Notes: generated from the letters alone by a model not told the origin. DNA of 64,000 bases from Cobetia amphilecti (GCF_020217465.1 NZ_CP084115.1:4030001-4094000); one strand, 5' to 3'; positions 48,166-57,586 are shown, numbered from the stretch's first letter. Numbers and translations are program-made.

Positions 48166-49131
48166 ATGACTCTAACAGAACTCCGCTACATCGTAACCTT
48201 GGCCCAGGAGCGTCATTTCGGACGCGCCGCAGAGCGCTGCTTCGTCTCGCAGCCCACCCTGTCGGTGGCCGTCAAGAAGCTTGAGGAAGAGCTGGGAGTC
48301 GCACTGTTCGAGCGTTCCAAGTCCACCGTACAGGTCACACCGCTCGGCGAGAAGATCGTTCAGCAGGCTCAGCGCGTGCTGGAGCAGTCCAGCGTGATCA
48401 AGGAACTGGCCAATTCCGGCAAGGATCAGCTCTCCAGCCCGTTGCGCATCGGCGCCATCTATACCATTGGACCGTATCTTTTCCCGCACCTGGTGCCGGA
48501 ACTGACGCGGCGTGCGCCGAAGATGCCGCTCTACATCGAGGAAGGCATGACCGGCGACCTGCGTCGCAAGCTGCGCAATGGCGAGCTGGACGTGATCATC
48601 GTCGCGCTGCCGTTCACCGAGACCGACGTGCTGACCAAGATCCTCTACGAAGAGCCCTTCGAAGTCCTGCTGCCGGCCGGCCACCCCCTGCTCGAGCAGG
48701 ACAGCATCGCCAAGGAACAGTTGATCAACGAGCGTCTGCTGATGCTCGGCGAGGGCCACTGCTTCCGTGATCAGATTCTCGAGGCCTGCCCGGCCATCGG
48801 CAATCAGATCAACAACCCCGAGAATACGCTGATCGCCGAAGGCGGCTCGCTGGAAACCATCCGCCACATGGTCGCCTCCGGTCTCGGTATCACCGTGCTG
48901 CCCTACTCGGCGACCGGTACCGGTCATTACGAGAGCGGCGTGCTCGAGACGCGGCCCTTCAAGGACCCGGCGCCCAGTCGCAGCGTGGCGCTGGCATGGC
49001 GTGCCAGCTTCCCACGCCCCAAGGCCATCGACGTGATCAGCCAGGCGATCGCCGAGTGCTCCAATCGTGCGCGCCAGAGCAATGAGAACGGCATGCAGGG
49101 CTCCGCTTCCCAGAGCCACGAACCGGCATGA
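48166..49131 (+). CDS. oxyR: Hydrogen peroxide-responsive LysR regulator OxyR
   Basis: 321 residues from the ATG at 48166, preceded by GGCAGGA. The LysR helix-turn-helix is 'HFGRAAERCFVSQPTLSVAVKKLEEELG'. With this start the redox cysteines fall at Cys199 and Cys208 in 'GEGHCFRDQILEAC', the same numbers as E. coli OxyR. Oxidation forms a disulfide and turns on catalase and peroxidase genes. The stop overlaps the recG start (ATGA). Confidence 0.95.
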   Translation: MTLTELRYIVTLAQERHFGRAAERCFVSQPTLSVAVKKLEEELGVALFERSKSTVQVTPLGEKIVQQAQRVLEQSSVIKELANSGKDQLSSPLRIGAIYTIGPYLFPHLVPELTRRAPKMPLYIEEGMTGDLRRKLRNGELDVIIVALPFTETDVLTKILYEEPFEVLLPAGHPLLEQDSIAKEQLINERLLMLGEGHCFRDQILEACPAIGNQINNPENTLIAEGGSLETIRHMVASGLGITVLPYSATGTGHYESGVLETRPFKDPAPSRSVALAWRASFPRPKAIDVISQAIAECSNRARQSNENGMQGSASQSHEPA

Positions 49132-51269
49132 GCAGGGCGGGCACGGAAGCCTCACCTGCCGGGCCCGCCAGCGCCGGTGTCTTCGCCACCGGCGCGCTGG
49201 CCCAACCGCTGGACAGCCTGAGCGGCGTCGGCCCCGCGCTGAGCGAGAAGCTGTCGCGCCTCGGGCTGGAGCGCGTCGCAGACCTGCTGTTCCACCTGCC
49301 GCTGCGCTATCAGGACCGCACCCGCGTCACGCCCATCGGCACGCTCAAGAGCGGCATGGAGGCGGTGGTGGAAGGCGAGGTGACGGCCTGTGACATCGTC
49401 AAGGGCCGTCGCCGCAGCCTGCTGGTACGCCTGCGCGATGGCAGCGGCATCCTCAGCCTGCGCTTCTTCCACTTCTCTCCCGCCCAGCAGCAGCAATTCC
49501 AGCGTGGCCATAGCGTGCGCTGCTTCGGCGAGGCACGCGCCGGGGCCACCGGTCTCGAGATCTACCATCCGGAATACCGCCTGCTCGGCCAGGGTGCCGC
49601 GCCGGTGGAAGACCACCTCACGCCCATCTATCCGGCCACCGAAGGCCTCAATCAGGCGCGCCTGCGTGCCTTGATCGCCCAGGCGCTCAAGCAGCTCGAG
49701 GAGACGCCCCATGAGCTGCCGGACCTGATCCCCGAGGCGTTGCGCACACGCTTTCGCCTGCCCGGCGTGATCGAGTGCCTGCGCTTTCTGCACGAGCCAC
49801 CGCCGGATGCGCCCGTCGACCAGATGAGCGACGGCGTGCACCCGAGTCAGCGCCGCCTCGCCCAGGAAGAATTGCTCGCCCACCAGCTGAGCCTGCGTCA
49901 GGTGCGCGCGCGTATCCAGCAGGATGGCGCGCCCTCGCTGAGCGCCAGTGGCGGGCTCAGCACGCGCTTTCTCGCCCAGCTGCCCTTCTCGCTGACCGGC
50001 GCCCAGCATCGCGTACTGGAAGATGTGCGCCGCGATCTGGCGCGCGAAGTGCCGATGCTGCGTCTGGTGCAGGGCGATGTGGGCTCGGGCAAGACGGTGG
50101 TCGCCGCGCTGGCGGCGCTGATCGCGATCGGCGGCGGCTGTCAGGCGGCCCTGATGGCGCCTACCGAGATTCTCGCCGAGCAGCACTATCGCAACTTCCG
50201 CGAATGGCTGGAGCCATTGGGCATCGAGGTGGCGTGGCTGGCCGGCAAGCTCAAGGGCAAGGCGCGGCTGGATGCCAAGGCCGCCATCGCCGATGGCCGG
50301 GCGCGCATGGTAGTCGGCACGCATGCGCTGTTTCAGGCCGATGTGACCTTCCAGCGCCTGGGGCTGGCGATCGTCGATGAGCAGCACCGCTTCGGCGTGC
50401 ATCAGCGCCTCGCGTTGCGGGCGAAGGGGGAAGCCGGTGGCCTGACACCGCACCAGCTGATCATGACCGCGACGCCGATTCCGCGCACCCTGGCGATGAG
50501 CGCCTACGCCGACCTCGACCTGTCGGTGATCGATGAGCTGCCACCGGGACGCACCCCGGTGCAGACCGTCGCGGTGGCCGACCCGCGCCGCCCCGAGGTG
50601 GTCGAGCGCATCCGCGCCGCCTGCTCCGAGGGCCGTCAGGCCTATTGGGTGTGTACGCTGATCGAGGAATCCGAGGTGATGACCTGCCAGGCTGCCGAGG
50701 TGACGCGTGACGAGCTGACCGAGGCGCTGCCGGAGCTGTCCATCGGCCTGGTCCATGGCCGCATGAAGGCGGCCGAGAAGGCCGAGGTGATGGCGGCGTT
50801 CAAGGACGGCGAGCATGACCTGCTGGTGGCGACCACGGTGATCGAGGTCGGGGTCGATGTGCCGAATGCCAGCCTGATGGTGATCGACAATCCCGAGCGT
50901 CTCGGCCTGTCGCAGCTGCACCAGCTGCGTGGCCGTGTCGGGCGTGGCAGCACCGAGAGCTTCTGTGTGCTGCTCTATCATCCGCCGCTGTCGCAGCACT
51001 CCAAGCAGCGCCTGGCGGTGATGCGCGAGACCACCGACGGCTTCAAGATCGCCGAGAAGGACCTGGAACTGCGCGGCCCCGGCGAAGTGCTGGGCACGCG
51101 TCAGACGGGGCTGGCGGGGATGAAGATCGCCGATCTCGAGCGTGACAGTGACCTGATCGCCCCGACCACCACCCTGGCCGATGCCATCCTCAGCGAGGCC
51201 CCGCAGGCCGCGGAGCCCCTGATCCGCCGCTGGCTGGGCGAGGCGGCCGGGCAATACGGCGCCGTCTGA
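49128..51269 (+). CDS. recG: ATP-dependent DNA helicase RecG
   Basis: 713 residues. The N-terminal wedge/OB domain is at ~20-190 ('RVADLLFHLPLRYQDRT'). The SF2 core has Walker A 'QGDVGSGKTVVAALAAL', 'DEQHRFGVHQR' (DEQH box), 'TATPIPRTL' and 'QLRGRVGRG'. RecG reverses stalled forks. The oxyR-recG overlap implies cotranscription, as in Pseudomonas. Confidence 0.96.
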   Translation: MSRAGTEASPAGPASAGVFATGALAQPLDSLSGVGPALSEKLSRLGLERVADLLFHLPLRYQDRTRVTPIGTLKSGMEAVVEGEVTACDIVKGRRRSLLVRLRDGSGILSLRFFHFSPAQQQQFQRGHSVRCFGEARAGATGLEIYHPEYRLLGQGAAPVEDHLTPIYPATEGLNQARLRALIAQALKQLEETPHELPDLIPEALRTRFRLPGVIECLRFLHEPPPDAPVDQMSDGVHPSQRRLAQEELLAHQLSLRQVRARIQQDGAPSLSASGGLSTRFLAQLPFSLTGAQHRVLEDVRRDLAREVPMLRLVQGDVGSGKTVVAALAALIAIGGGCQAALMAPTEILAEQHYRNFREWLEPLGIEVAWLAGKLKGKARLDAKAAIADGRARMVVGTHALFQADVTFQRLGLAIVDEQHRFGVHQRLALRAKGEAGGLTPHQLIMTATPIPRTLAMSAYADLDLSVIDELPPGRTPVQTVAVADPRRPEVVERIRAACSEGRQAYWVCTLIEESEVMTCQAAEVTRDELTEALPELSIGLVHGRMKAAEKAEVMAAFKDGEHDLLVATTVIEVGVDVPNASLMVIDNPERLGLSQLHQLRGRVGRGSTESFCVLLYHPPLSQHSKQRLAVMRETTDGFKIAEKDLELRGPGEVLGTRQTGLAGMKIADLERDSDLIAPTTTLADAILSEAPQAAEPLIRRWLGEAAGQYGAV

Positions 51270-51353
51270 GCGCGCTGCCCGCTGCTCACCTGTCGCCCTC
51301 ACGTATTCAAGCCGGACACTCGATCACTCGGCCCGCCGCGCCAGTCGCTCAGA

Positions 51354-51437
51354 CAGCACTTGTCTTACAGCACTTGTCTTACAGCACTTGTCTTTCAGTA
51401 CCGGTCAGTCAGGACAGGTCAGCCAGTACAGGTCAGC
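51354..51437. repeat. 14-bp tandem repeat, 6 units, at the yccS 3' end
   Basis: Units start at 51354, 51368, 51382, 51396, 51410 and 51424: CAGCACTTGTCTTA twice, CAGCACTTGTCTTT, CAGTACCGGTCAGT, CAGGACAGGTCAGC and CAGTACAGGTCAGC. The last three carry TCA at positions 10-12, and the TCA of the last (51433-51435) is the yccS stop codon. Confidence 0.92.
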
Positions 51438-53685
51438 TGGCGCGGCTGGCCTTGATCAGCTGGGTGCCGGCGCTTTCCAGCGGCTGCAACAGCCGCAGCA
51501 CCAGAATCAGCTGTGACAGCGCCAGGCGTCCGGTGGTGGATTCGACCCGCTCGACCTCGGCTTCCAGTGCCGCGATCTCATCTTCGCTGTCCAGCGTGAC
51601 GGCGATCTCACCGCCCGCCTCCAATTGCTCTCCCAACGCCGTCAGCTGCTGACTCAAGCGCTCGCCATGGCGCAGCAGCGTCTCGATGCCACTGCTGGCC
51701 GAGGCGGTCGATTCCAGTTCGCCACGATGCGCTGCCAGTGCCGAGAGATAGCCGAGCACGGTATGCGCGTGGAGCAGGAAACCGAAGCCCGGCTCGACAT
51801 CGCGCCGGAAGTGGCCGGGCTCCTTGCGCGCGGTGGCCAGCAGATTGGAGAAGGCCGCGTCGGCGTTGTGGGCATTGCGGCGTGCCAGGCGGTAGGCCAG
51901 ATCATCGCGCTTGCCGTGGCGGTACTGGGACAGCACCTCGCCCAGATAGCGACCGCTGGTCTTGAGGCTGACGCCGGCCTGACGATAGAGCTTGCGGCCC
52001 TGCCAGTCCGGCAGGATCAACACCACCGAAAGCCCGGCCAGCAGGCCACCGACCAGCGTATCGAACAGGCGCGGCCAGATGAGATCGAAGCCATCGCCGA
52101 CCTGGTTGAAGCACGCCAGCACCATCAGCGTGATGGCGGCGGTGGCCAGGGTATAGCGCGAGCCACGGGTGGCGAAGAACAGCACCCCCGCGACCACGGC
52201 GATCCCGGCCTGGATCGTGGGCGCCGGGAACAGACTGATCAGCGCCCAGCCGGCGACCAGACCGATCAGCGTGCCCAGAATTCGCTGCGCCAGCGTGCGG
52301 CGCGTATCACCGTAGCTGGGACGACACACGAACAGCCCGGTCAGCAGAATCCAGTAGCCCTGGGTCGGGTGCACCGCCAGCAGCACGCCATAGCCGGCCA
52401 CCAGCGTCGCGGTCAGGCGCAGCGCATGGCGGAAGATCGGCGAGCGCGGCGTCAGGTGGCTGCGGATACGCTCGAACATGTCGCGCGTGCCGTGGGGCGA
52501 GCGGTCCAGCAGGCTGTTGTCGTTTTCATTGCTGACGGCTTCGAGATCATTCAGGCGCGCGATCTGGCCTTCGATCAGGCGCAGGTTACTGGCGAGGGCT
52601 TCCAGCGCCTGCATCAGATGGTGCCACTCGGGCCGCTGCTGTTGCTTGAGATAGACGAGCGAGGCATTGAGGTCTTCCAGCGCCTGCTGGCTGTCACTGG
52701 CATCGAAGGGCTGGCGCATCAACAGCGCCTTGCCGAGCCCGCGACAGGCGCGCCCCTGCTGCTCCAGCAGGCGCTGACAGCGGAACAGGATGTCGTGATG
52801 GAAGAAGGCGTCGGTGAGCTGCCCGTAAGGATAATGGCTGGAGCTGGCGCGCTCGTGGAGGTCCTGGGCGATGAAGTAGAGGCGCAGGTAGCGGTCGAGC
52901 TTGGTGGTATCGCGCCGCCCGGCGAGGCGCCGGAAGACCATCTCCTTGGTCTGGTTGAGCGCCACCACCACGCGACCGTTCTGCTCGGCCAGCGCCAGAC
53001 GCCGGGCGGACTGGTCGACATTGCGCAGCGGTTCGAACAGCTGCGCCTTGAGAATCAGGTAGCGCCCCAGCTCACGGTAGAGCGTCGCCATGCTGTGCTT
53101 GAGCGGCTGGCGCGAGAACAGCGCACACCACACGACCGAGAGCAGGCCATACCAGGTCGCCCCCACCACCAGCAGCAACGGCTGAACCAGATTGATGCCC
53201 AGCCCCGGCTCCCGCAGCCACTCGGGCAGGCTGCGCTCCAGCACCGCGATCTGACCATCTCCATGCTGCTGCTCGAGGCTGATCATGGTGTAGACGGCCA
53301 GAATCAACGAGGCGCGCGCGATGGCGCCGTAGCGGGCATCGATGGCGCCCAGCATCGGCATCGCGAAGGTGGCCAGCGCCAGCCCGATCACGAAGGGCAG
53401 CGGCATGCCGAACAACAGCTCCACCGAGACGGCGGCGATGCTGAAGCAGGCCAGCGTCATGCCCAGCGCGCGCAGTCGGCCGCGCCAGTGATCATCGGTT
53501 TCCGCCAGCCCCGAGGCGATCACGCCCAGAAACAGCGGAATCACCACCGCCATCTCGTCGAGCCAGAACCCCACCGCCATCACGCCACCCAGCGCGATCA
53601 ACATGCGTAGCGAATAGCTGAAGGCATCCAGCGTCCACAGACGACGCAGGGAGTGCATGAGGGAGTCCAGGAGAGAGCGTGTCAT
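51433..53685 (-). CDS. yccS: YccS/YhfK family membrane protein
   Basis: 750 residues from the ATG at 53685. Two blocks of about five membrane segments (residues 15-150 and 370-510) flank soluble helical regions, the arrangement of the FUSC/YccS-YhfK family. 'TQGYWILLTGLFVCRPSYGDTRRTLAQRILGTLIG' is the conserved FUSC motif. These proteins are related to aromatic acid exporters, but their function is undefined. The stop codon is embedded in a 14-bp repeat array. Confidence 0.88.
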   Translation of the reverse strand: MTRSLLDSLMHSLRRLWTLDAFSYSLRMLIALGGVMAVGFWLDEMAVVIPLFLGVIASGLAETDDHWRGRLRALGMTLACFSIAAVSVELLFGMPLPFVIGLALATFAMPMLGAIDARYGAIARASLILAVYTMISLEQQHGDGQIAVLERSLPEWLREPGLGINLVQPLLLVVGATWYGLLSVVWCALFSRQPLKHSMATLYRELGRYLILKAQLFEPLRNVDQSARRLALAEQNGRVVVALNQTKEMVFRRLAGRRDTTKLDRYLRLYFIAQDLHERASSSHYPYGQLTDAFFHHDILFRCQRLLEQQGRACRGLGKALLMRQPFDASDSQQALEDLNASLVYLKQQQRPEWHHLMQALEALASNLRLIEGQIARLNDLEAVSNENDNSLLDRSPHGTRDMFERIRSHLTPRSPIFRHALRLTATLVAGYGVLLAVHPTQGYWILLTGLFVCRPSYGDTRRTLAQRILGTLIGLVAGWALISLFPAPTIQAGIAVVAGVLFFATRGSRYTLATAAITLMVLACFNQVGDGFDLIWPRLFDTLVGGLLAGLSVVLILPDWQGRKLYRQAGVSLKTSGRYLGEVLSQYRHGKRDDLAYRLARRNAHNADAAFSNLLATARKEPGHFRRDVEPGFGFLLHAHTVLGYLSALAAHRGELESTASASSGIETLLRHGERLSQQLTALGEQLEAGGEIAVTLDSEDEIAALEAEVERVESTTGRLALSQLILVLRLLQPLESAGTQLIKASRAS

Positions 53686-53875
53686 GAAGTGTTCCGTGAC
53701 CAGGGCGCCGGGCAGCGCATTAGACTTTAGATTTATATCGCTAGCATAACACCCCGTTCTGCCGTGTCCGAGAGCCATGGCGCATGCAAGCGTTGGCGGG
53801 CGCGTCGAATGTCGAATCGCCGCGACGTGCCACTCTGAAGACTCCTGACCTCATTGGCTTTCATGGAGAATACCG

Positions 53876-54292
53876 ATGCATCCTCTTATCGAACGCGTCA
53901 CTGGCTCCCTCGGGCTGTCACCGGAAATCGCCGAGCAGGCGGTCGGCATGGTTCTCAAGTTCGTGCGTGAGCAGGGGCCGGATGGCCCGGCCGCCTCACT
54001 GCTGGGCGCCATTCCGGGAGCGGAAGGCCTGATCGGCAGCGCAGGCGAGGAAGCCGCCGAGTCCGGTGGCGGTGGCCTCATGGGCGGCCTGATGGGCGCC
54101 GTCAGCGCCTTCACCGGCGGTGGCGGTGGCGGTGCGCTGGAACTGGGCCAGAAGCTGATGGGGCTGGACCTGAACATGGACCAGGCGCGCGGCGTAGCCG
54201 ATGAGACGCTGAGCTATGCGCGGGAAGAAGCCGGCGATGGCGTGGTCGATCAGGTGCTCGAAGGCATTCCGGGCCTCAAGCAGTTGCTGTGA
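53876..54292 (+). CDS. Small Gly-rich protein of unknown function (DUF2267/DUF2780-like)
   Basis: 138 residues. A helical N-terminus 'LIERVTGSLGLSPEIAEQAVGMVLKFVREQGP' is followed by Gly-rich runs (SGGGGLMGGLMG and GGGGGG) and a C-terminal 'QARGVADETLSYAREEAGDGVVDQVLEGIPGLKQ'. Similar small soluble proteins are annotated as DUF2267 or DUF2780; I cannot decide which, and the function is unknown. A good terminator follows. Confidence 0.7.
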   Translation: MHPLIERVTGSLGLSPEIAEQAVGMVLKFVREQGPDGPAASLLGAIPGAEGLIGSAGEEAAESGGGGLMGGLMGAVSAFTGGGGGGALELGQKLMGLDLNMDQARGVADETLSYAREEAGDGVVDQVLEGIPGLKQLL

Positions 54293-54372
54293 CGCCTCGA
54301 GGGCGTTGAGAGGGTCTTCTCGAACAGCCCCTCGCAAGTAAAGGCTCGCAAGAAAGGCTCGTGACAAAAACA

Positions 54373-54401
54373 ACGCCCCGCTGATTCTCTCAGCGGGGCG
54401 T
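54373..54401. terminator. Bidirectional terminator
   Basis: A perfect 12-bp stem (54373-54384 with 54390-54401) with T-rich sequence on both outward sides lies between two convergent genes. Confidence 0.82.
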
Positions 54402-54433
54402 CTTTCGTTCATGCAGGCACGGCACAGGGCCAT

Positions 54434-54790
54434 TCAGCGAATGCGCTTGAGCAATGACTGCAAGCGGTTGAGCTGGGCCGAATCGCCGACCAGCCGCACG
54501 CGCTGGTCCATCAGGCCTTGCAAAAAGGCACGCGGCGAGGGCTTGAGCAGGAAGGCCACCGCACTGTCACTATCGGCGAAGCGCAGCTCAAGCTCGGTAT
54601 CCACCGGCAGGCCACTGCCCGTGGTGACGCCCGCGTGGGACATGCGGTAGTGACGCGCGATGCTCATGTCTTCGGTCGCGACGCCCCAGTCCAGCGGACG
54701 CTTTTCCAGCTCGGCACGAAATTCGGGGTCACGCTTGAAGGCCCGCTTGAGCAGCAGACCCAGCACCCACAGCAATATCTTGAGCTTCAT
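54434..54790 (-). CDS. Uncharacterised small protein, SCP2-like
   Basis: 118 residues. A hydrophobic N-terminus 'MKLKILLWVLGLLLKRAFKRDPEFRAEL' is amphipathic rather than a classic signal. The rest ('ELELRFADSDSAVAFLLKPSPRAFLQGLMDQRVRLVGDSAQLNRLQSL') resembles the sterol carrier protein 2-like fold. The function is unknown. It is a single gene between the DUF gene and hupB. Confidence 0.6.
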   Translation of the reverse strand: MKLKILLWVLGLLLKRAFKRDPEFRAELEKRPLDWGVATEDMSIARHYRMSHAGVTTGSGLPVDTELELRFADSDSAVAFLLKPSPRAFLQGLMDQRVRLVGDSAQLNRLQSLLKRIR

Positions 54791-54835
54791 GGTGTCATTC
54801 CTTGAATCGCGAAGCGTCGGTCACGCAGGCCATAT

Positions 54836-54874
54836 GAAAATGCCACCGGCCCCGCAGGGCGGAACCGGTGGCAT
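54836..54874 (-). terminator. hupB terminator
   Basis: A perfect 10-bp stem (54840-54849 with 54865-54874) is followed by TTTT on the minus strand, 90 bases past the hupB stop. Confidence 0.75.
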
Positions 54875-54963
54875 CAGCATGACAGCCGACAGGGCTTTTG
54901 ATGACGACGATTGAAAGCCATGGCGACAGCCACCCCGGGTCTGCGCTGAAGCACGAGCCGAGG

Positions 54964-55239
54964 TTACTTGGTCACTGCATCCTTCAACGACTTGCCGGGT
55001 TTGAAGGCAACGGTCTTGCTGGCCGGGATGGTCAGCGGCTTGCCTGTCTGAGGGTTCTTGCCGGTACGCGCCGCACGCTGGCGCACGGTGAATGACCCGA
55101 AACCGATCAGTGAGACGTCATTGCCTTTGGCCACGGTATGAGTGATCTCGTCGAGAATCACGTTCAGTACCTGACTGGCCTTGTCCTTGGATAGATCCGC
55201 ACGCTCGGCGATGGCCGCAGCGAGTTCTGGCTTGCGCAT
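54964..55239 (-). CDS. hupB: DNA-binding protein HU
   Basis: 91 residues from the ATG at 55239, preceded by AGGAGG. 'MRKPELAAAIAERADLSKDKASQVLNVILDEI' is the helical dimer part. 'VSLIGFGSFTVRQRAARTGKNPQTGKPLTIPASKTVAFKPGKSLKDAV' carries the DNA-binding arm with the intercalating Pro in 'NPQTG'. It is a nucleoid architectural protein. Residues upstream in the longer open frame are not part of the family. Confidence 0.95.
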   Translation of the reverse strand: MRKPELAAAIAERADLSKDKASQVLNVILDEITHTVAKGNDVSLIGFGSFTVRQRAARTGKNPQTGKPLTIPASKTVAFKPGKSLKDAVTK

Positions 55240-55489
55240 GAAAAGCCCTCCTGGTTTGGCATTCTGCACGGGCGGCCAAGCCGCCGTTTCCATTGTTGTT
55301 CTTGCACTTGCTAGCGGTGGCGTATGGCGGCGACGCAATCCGCTCCCGGCAAGCTTTGCCGTATCAAACCTGTCGATGGCAGCATTCTGTCAGACGACGC
55401 CCGCTGAGCAGCATGTCTGACGGAGCATTCACTATCGTGCCTGACCGCGCTGGCAGCAAGGGATTTACGACCATCGATCATGGCATCGC

Positions 55490-56689
55490 CTAGCCTAGCA
55501 ACGGCGGCGCCTGCCGCGCTAGCTCGACTTTCCTGCGAACGGCGGCGCCTGTCAACGCATATCCAATCAAGCGTTCGTTCATATCCAGTGCACGCGCTTC
55601 GAGGTCATCGCCTTCACCGTTGATTTCCCAGCGCGCCACGGCCGAACGCGGCGGATAGGCCACCACCGGCAAGGCCGGTGTCTTGACCAGCACCGGCCAC
55701 GCCTTCCAGTCGAGCACGCTTGGCTCACCACACAGGTTGGCTGCCAGGGTGCGCGCGGCCATCTGCAGCGGCTGGACATACATGGCATTGACGCCCTCGA
55801 CGCTGGCGCAATCGCCCAGCGCCCAGATATGCGGCTGTGAGGTGGCCAGGTGGCGGTCGACACGGATGCCGTCGCCGCCGGCGCTCAGGCCTGCGGCCTG
55901 CGCCAGACGAATGCGCGGCGCCAACCCGGTGGCCAGCAGAACCACGGAGCCCGTCAGGCGACGACCGCTCTGCAGGCGCACCTCGACCGGCGCGGCCTGA
56001 CGCTCGGCCTCCTCGCCTGAACTTGCGGCGATGGTCTCGACCATCTCGCCCTGGCGGCGCGTCACGCCGAGTCCATCCAGCGCCGCGCCAAGACGCTGCC
56101 CCAGTGCTTGCGGCAGCAGTCCATCCAGCGGAGTTTCCTCAGGCGCGACCAGCGTGACGCGGTGGCCGGCCGCCGTCAGATCATTGGCGTATTCACAGCC
56201 GACCAGTCCGGCACCGACAATCACCACGTGCCCGTCTTCCCCACGCTCGCGGGCCTTCGCCAGCGTCGCGCAGAAGGCCGCATAGTCGTCGAGGTCATTG
56301 ATGCTCTGCACGCGTGAGGCCACTTCCGCGGCGACGGGGAAGGGACGACGCGGCGCGGCACCGAGTGCCAGCACCAGCTCGTCATAGGCCAGACACTCCT
56401 CGCCCAGCCATAGCTGGCGGGCATCACCGTCGATGGCAGTGACGCGTTGATGGGTACGCAGCTCGGCATTCAGCTCGTCCACCAGCGCCACCGGCGCCTG
56501 ACGCGACAGGTCGGTGGCCGACATCTTCTTGGCGAAGGCGGTGGACAGCATCGGCTTGGCGTAATCGTGGCCGCTGTCCTGGCTGATGAGGATCAGCCGG
56601 CTGTCCTTGTCACGCGCACGCAGCGCGCGCGCCAGACCAATGCCCGCCATGCCGGTACCAATGATGACAAGGGTGCGTGGGTCGCGCAT
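55490..56689 (-). CDS. Rubredoxin-NAD(P)+ reductase-type FAD oxidoreductase
   Basis: 399 residues from the ATG at 56689, preceded by AGGAG. The FAD motif is 'LVIIGTGMAGIGLARALR', the NAD(P) motif is 'VVIVGAGLVGCEYANDL', and 'PHIWALGDCASVEG' binds the FAD ribityl. Similarity and position (near hupB and ubiCA) match Pseudomonas rubredoxin reductase, which feeds electrons to rubredoxin for alkane hydroxylase. No rubredoxin gene is adjacent, so the partner is elsewhere or different. Confidence 0.85.
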   Translation of the reverse strand: MRDPRTLVIIGTGMAGIGLARALRARDKDSRLILISQDSGHDYAKPMLSTAFAKKMSATDLSRQAPVALVDELNAELRTHQRVTAIDGDARQLWLGEECLAYDELVLALGAAPRRPFPVAAEVASRVQSINDLDDYAAFCATLAKARERGEDGHVVIVGAGLVGCEYANDLTAAGHRVTLVAPEETPLDGLLPQALGQRLGAALDGLGVTRRQGEMVETIAASSGEEAERQAAPVEVRLQSGRRLTGSVVLLATGLAPRIRLAQAAGLSAGGDGIRVDRHLATSQPHIWALGDCASVEGVNAMYVQPLQMAARTLAANLCGEPSVLDWKAWPVLVKTPALPVVAYPPRSAVARWEINGEGDDLEARALDMNERLIGYALTGAAVRRKVELARQAPPLLG

Positions 56690-56834
56690 GGCACCATCTC
56701 CTGAGATCGATCCGAGGGAAGCGCTGATGAAAGAGCGCCAACAGCGTCCGTCATGAACGCCGATGAATGCGCCCAGCATACCAGCCCGCCAGCAGTGCAG
56801 GCATGCCTGAGCGGGAGGCCTTGCCGCCCGGCCA

Positions 56835-56843
56835 TGCTAGACT
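56835..56843 (+). promoter_or_regulatory. Extended -10 promoter of ubiCA
   Basis: TGC-TAGACT forms an extended -10 element 33 bases before a GTG codon in the ubiC frame. The -35 region is poor, as usual for extended -10 promoters. Confidence 0.45.
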
Positions 56844-56875
56844 CGCCATTTCGTCATCCTGACAGGGAATTCACC

Positions 56876-57586
56876 GTGGTCCGATGCCCAGCAGGCGAGC
56901 CTCATCGCGCAGCGCTCACGCCACAGACCTCCACCTGTGAGGCGCCTCATTCGTCAGCCGAGTCCCTGTGCCAGCCTGCGCCTCGCTGGCCTTCGCCCAC
57001 GCGCGCCGCACCCGCTGCTTCGGCGGCGGTGCGCCGTCATTGGCAGCCGGCTGCCGCGCTGCAGGGTGTCATGCCGGCCGGCTGGTGGGCGTGGCTCTCC
57101 TCGACGGACTCGCTGACCCAGCGTCTTGCCAGCGCCATGCAGCAGCAGGATGAACGCGATGGCCAGCCCATCCAGGGCCTGCGCGTGCGCCTGCTGCTGC
57201 AGGACACCGGCCCCGCGCGGCTGGATGAGGCACGCCTGCTGGGCATCGGCCCGCGCCGGCATGTCTGGCGGCGCGAAGTGGCACTCTGTCATGGCGATAC
57301 GCCATGGGTGATCGCGCGCTCGCTGGCGGCGCTGGACCTGGCCCACGGTCATCGCCTCTCGACGCTGGGCGAGCGCTCGCTGGGCCACTGGCTGTTTCGC
57401 CAGCCCGACCTGACCCGCAGTGCCATCGATGTCAGCCGCGCCCCGCTGGTGCTTTCGAGCCCCAGGCCGCTGGCCCGCACCACCAGTCGGTGGATGCGCC
57501 GCTCGATGTTCTCGCATGGTCGCTTCAAGGTGCTGGTGCAGGAGGGCTTCACACCGGCCTTCCAGCACGCGCTGCAACTGGCCTGA
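56876..57586 (+). CDS. ubiC: Chorismate lyase UbiC
   Basis: 236 residues if GTG at 56876 is the start, chosen because an extended -10 lies just upstream; ATG at 56753 would precede that promoter. The UbiC core is at ~85-235, with the active-site Arg in 'WVIARSLAAL', 'SLGHWLF' and the Glu in 'LVQEGFTP'. It makes 4-hydroxybenzoate from chorismate for ubiquinone. The N-terminus has ~60 more residues than E. coli UbiC (165 aa), rich in Pro, Ala and Ser, so the true start is uncertain. Confidence 0.85.
   Translation: MVRCPAGEPHRAALTPQTSTCEAPHSSAESLCQPAPRWPSPTRAAPAASAAVRRHWQPAAALQGVMPAGWWAWLSSTDSLTQRLASAMQQQDERDGQPIQGLRVRLLLQDTGPARLDEARLLGIGPRRHVWRREVALCHGDTPWVIARSLAALDLAHGHRLSTLGERSLGHWLFRQPDLTRSAIDVSRAPLVLSSPRPLARTTSRWMRRSMFSHGRFKVLVQEGFTPAFQHALQLA

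Noticed and set aside
49152-51302. 716-codon open frame opposite recG
   Set aside because: Antisense shadow of recG, rich in Ala/Arg/Gln/His with no recognisable motif.
51625-53610. 661-codon open frame opposite yccS
   Set aside because: Shadow of the membrane protein gene; the translation is Gln/His/Arg-rich and low in hydrophobic residues.
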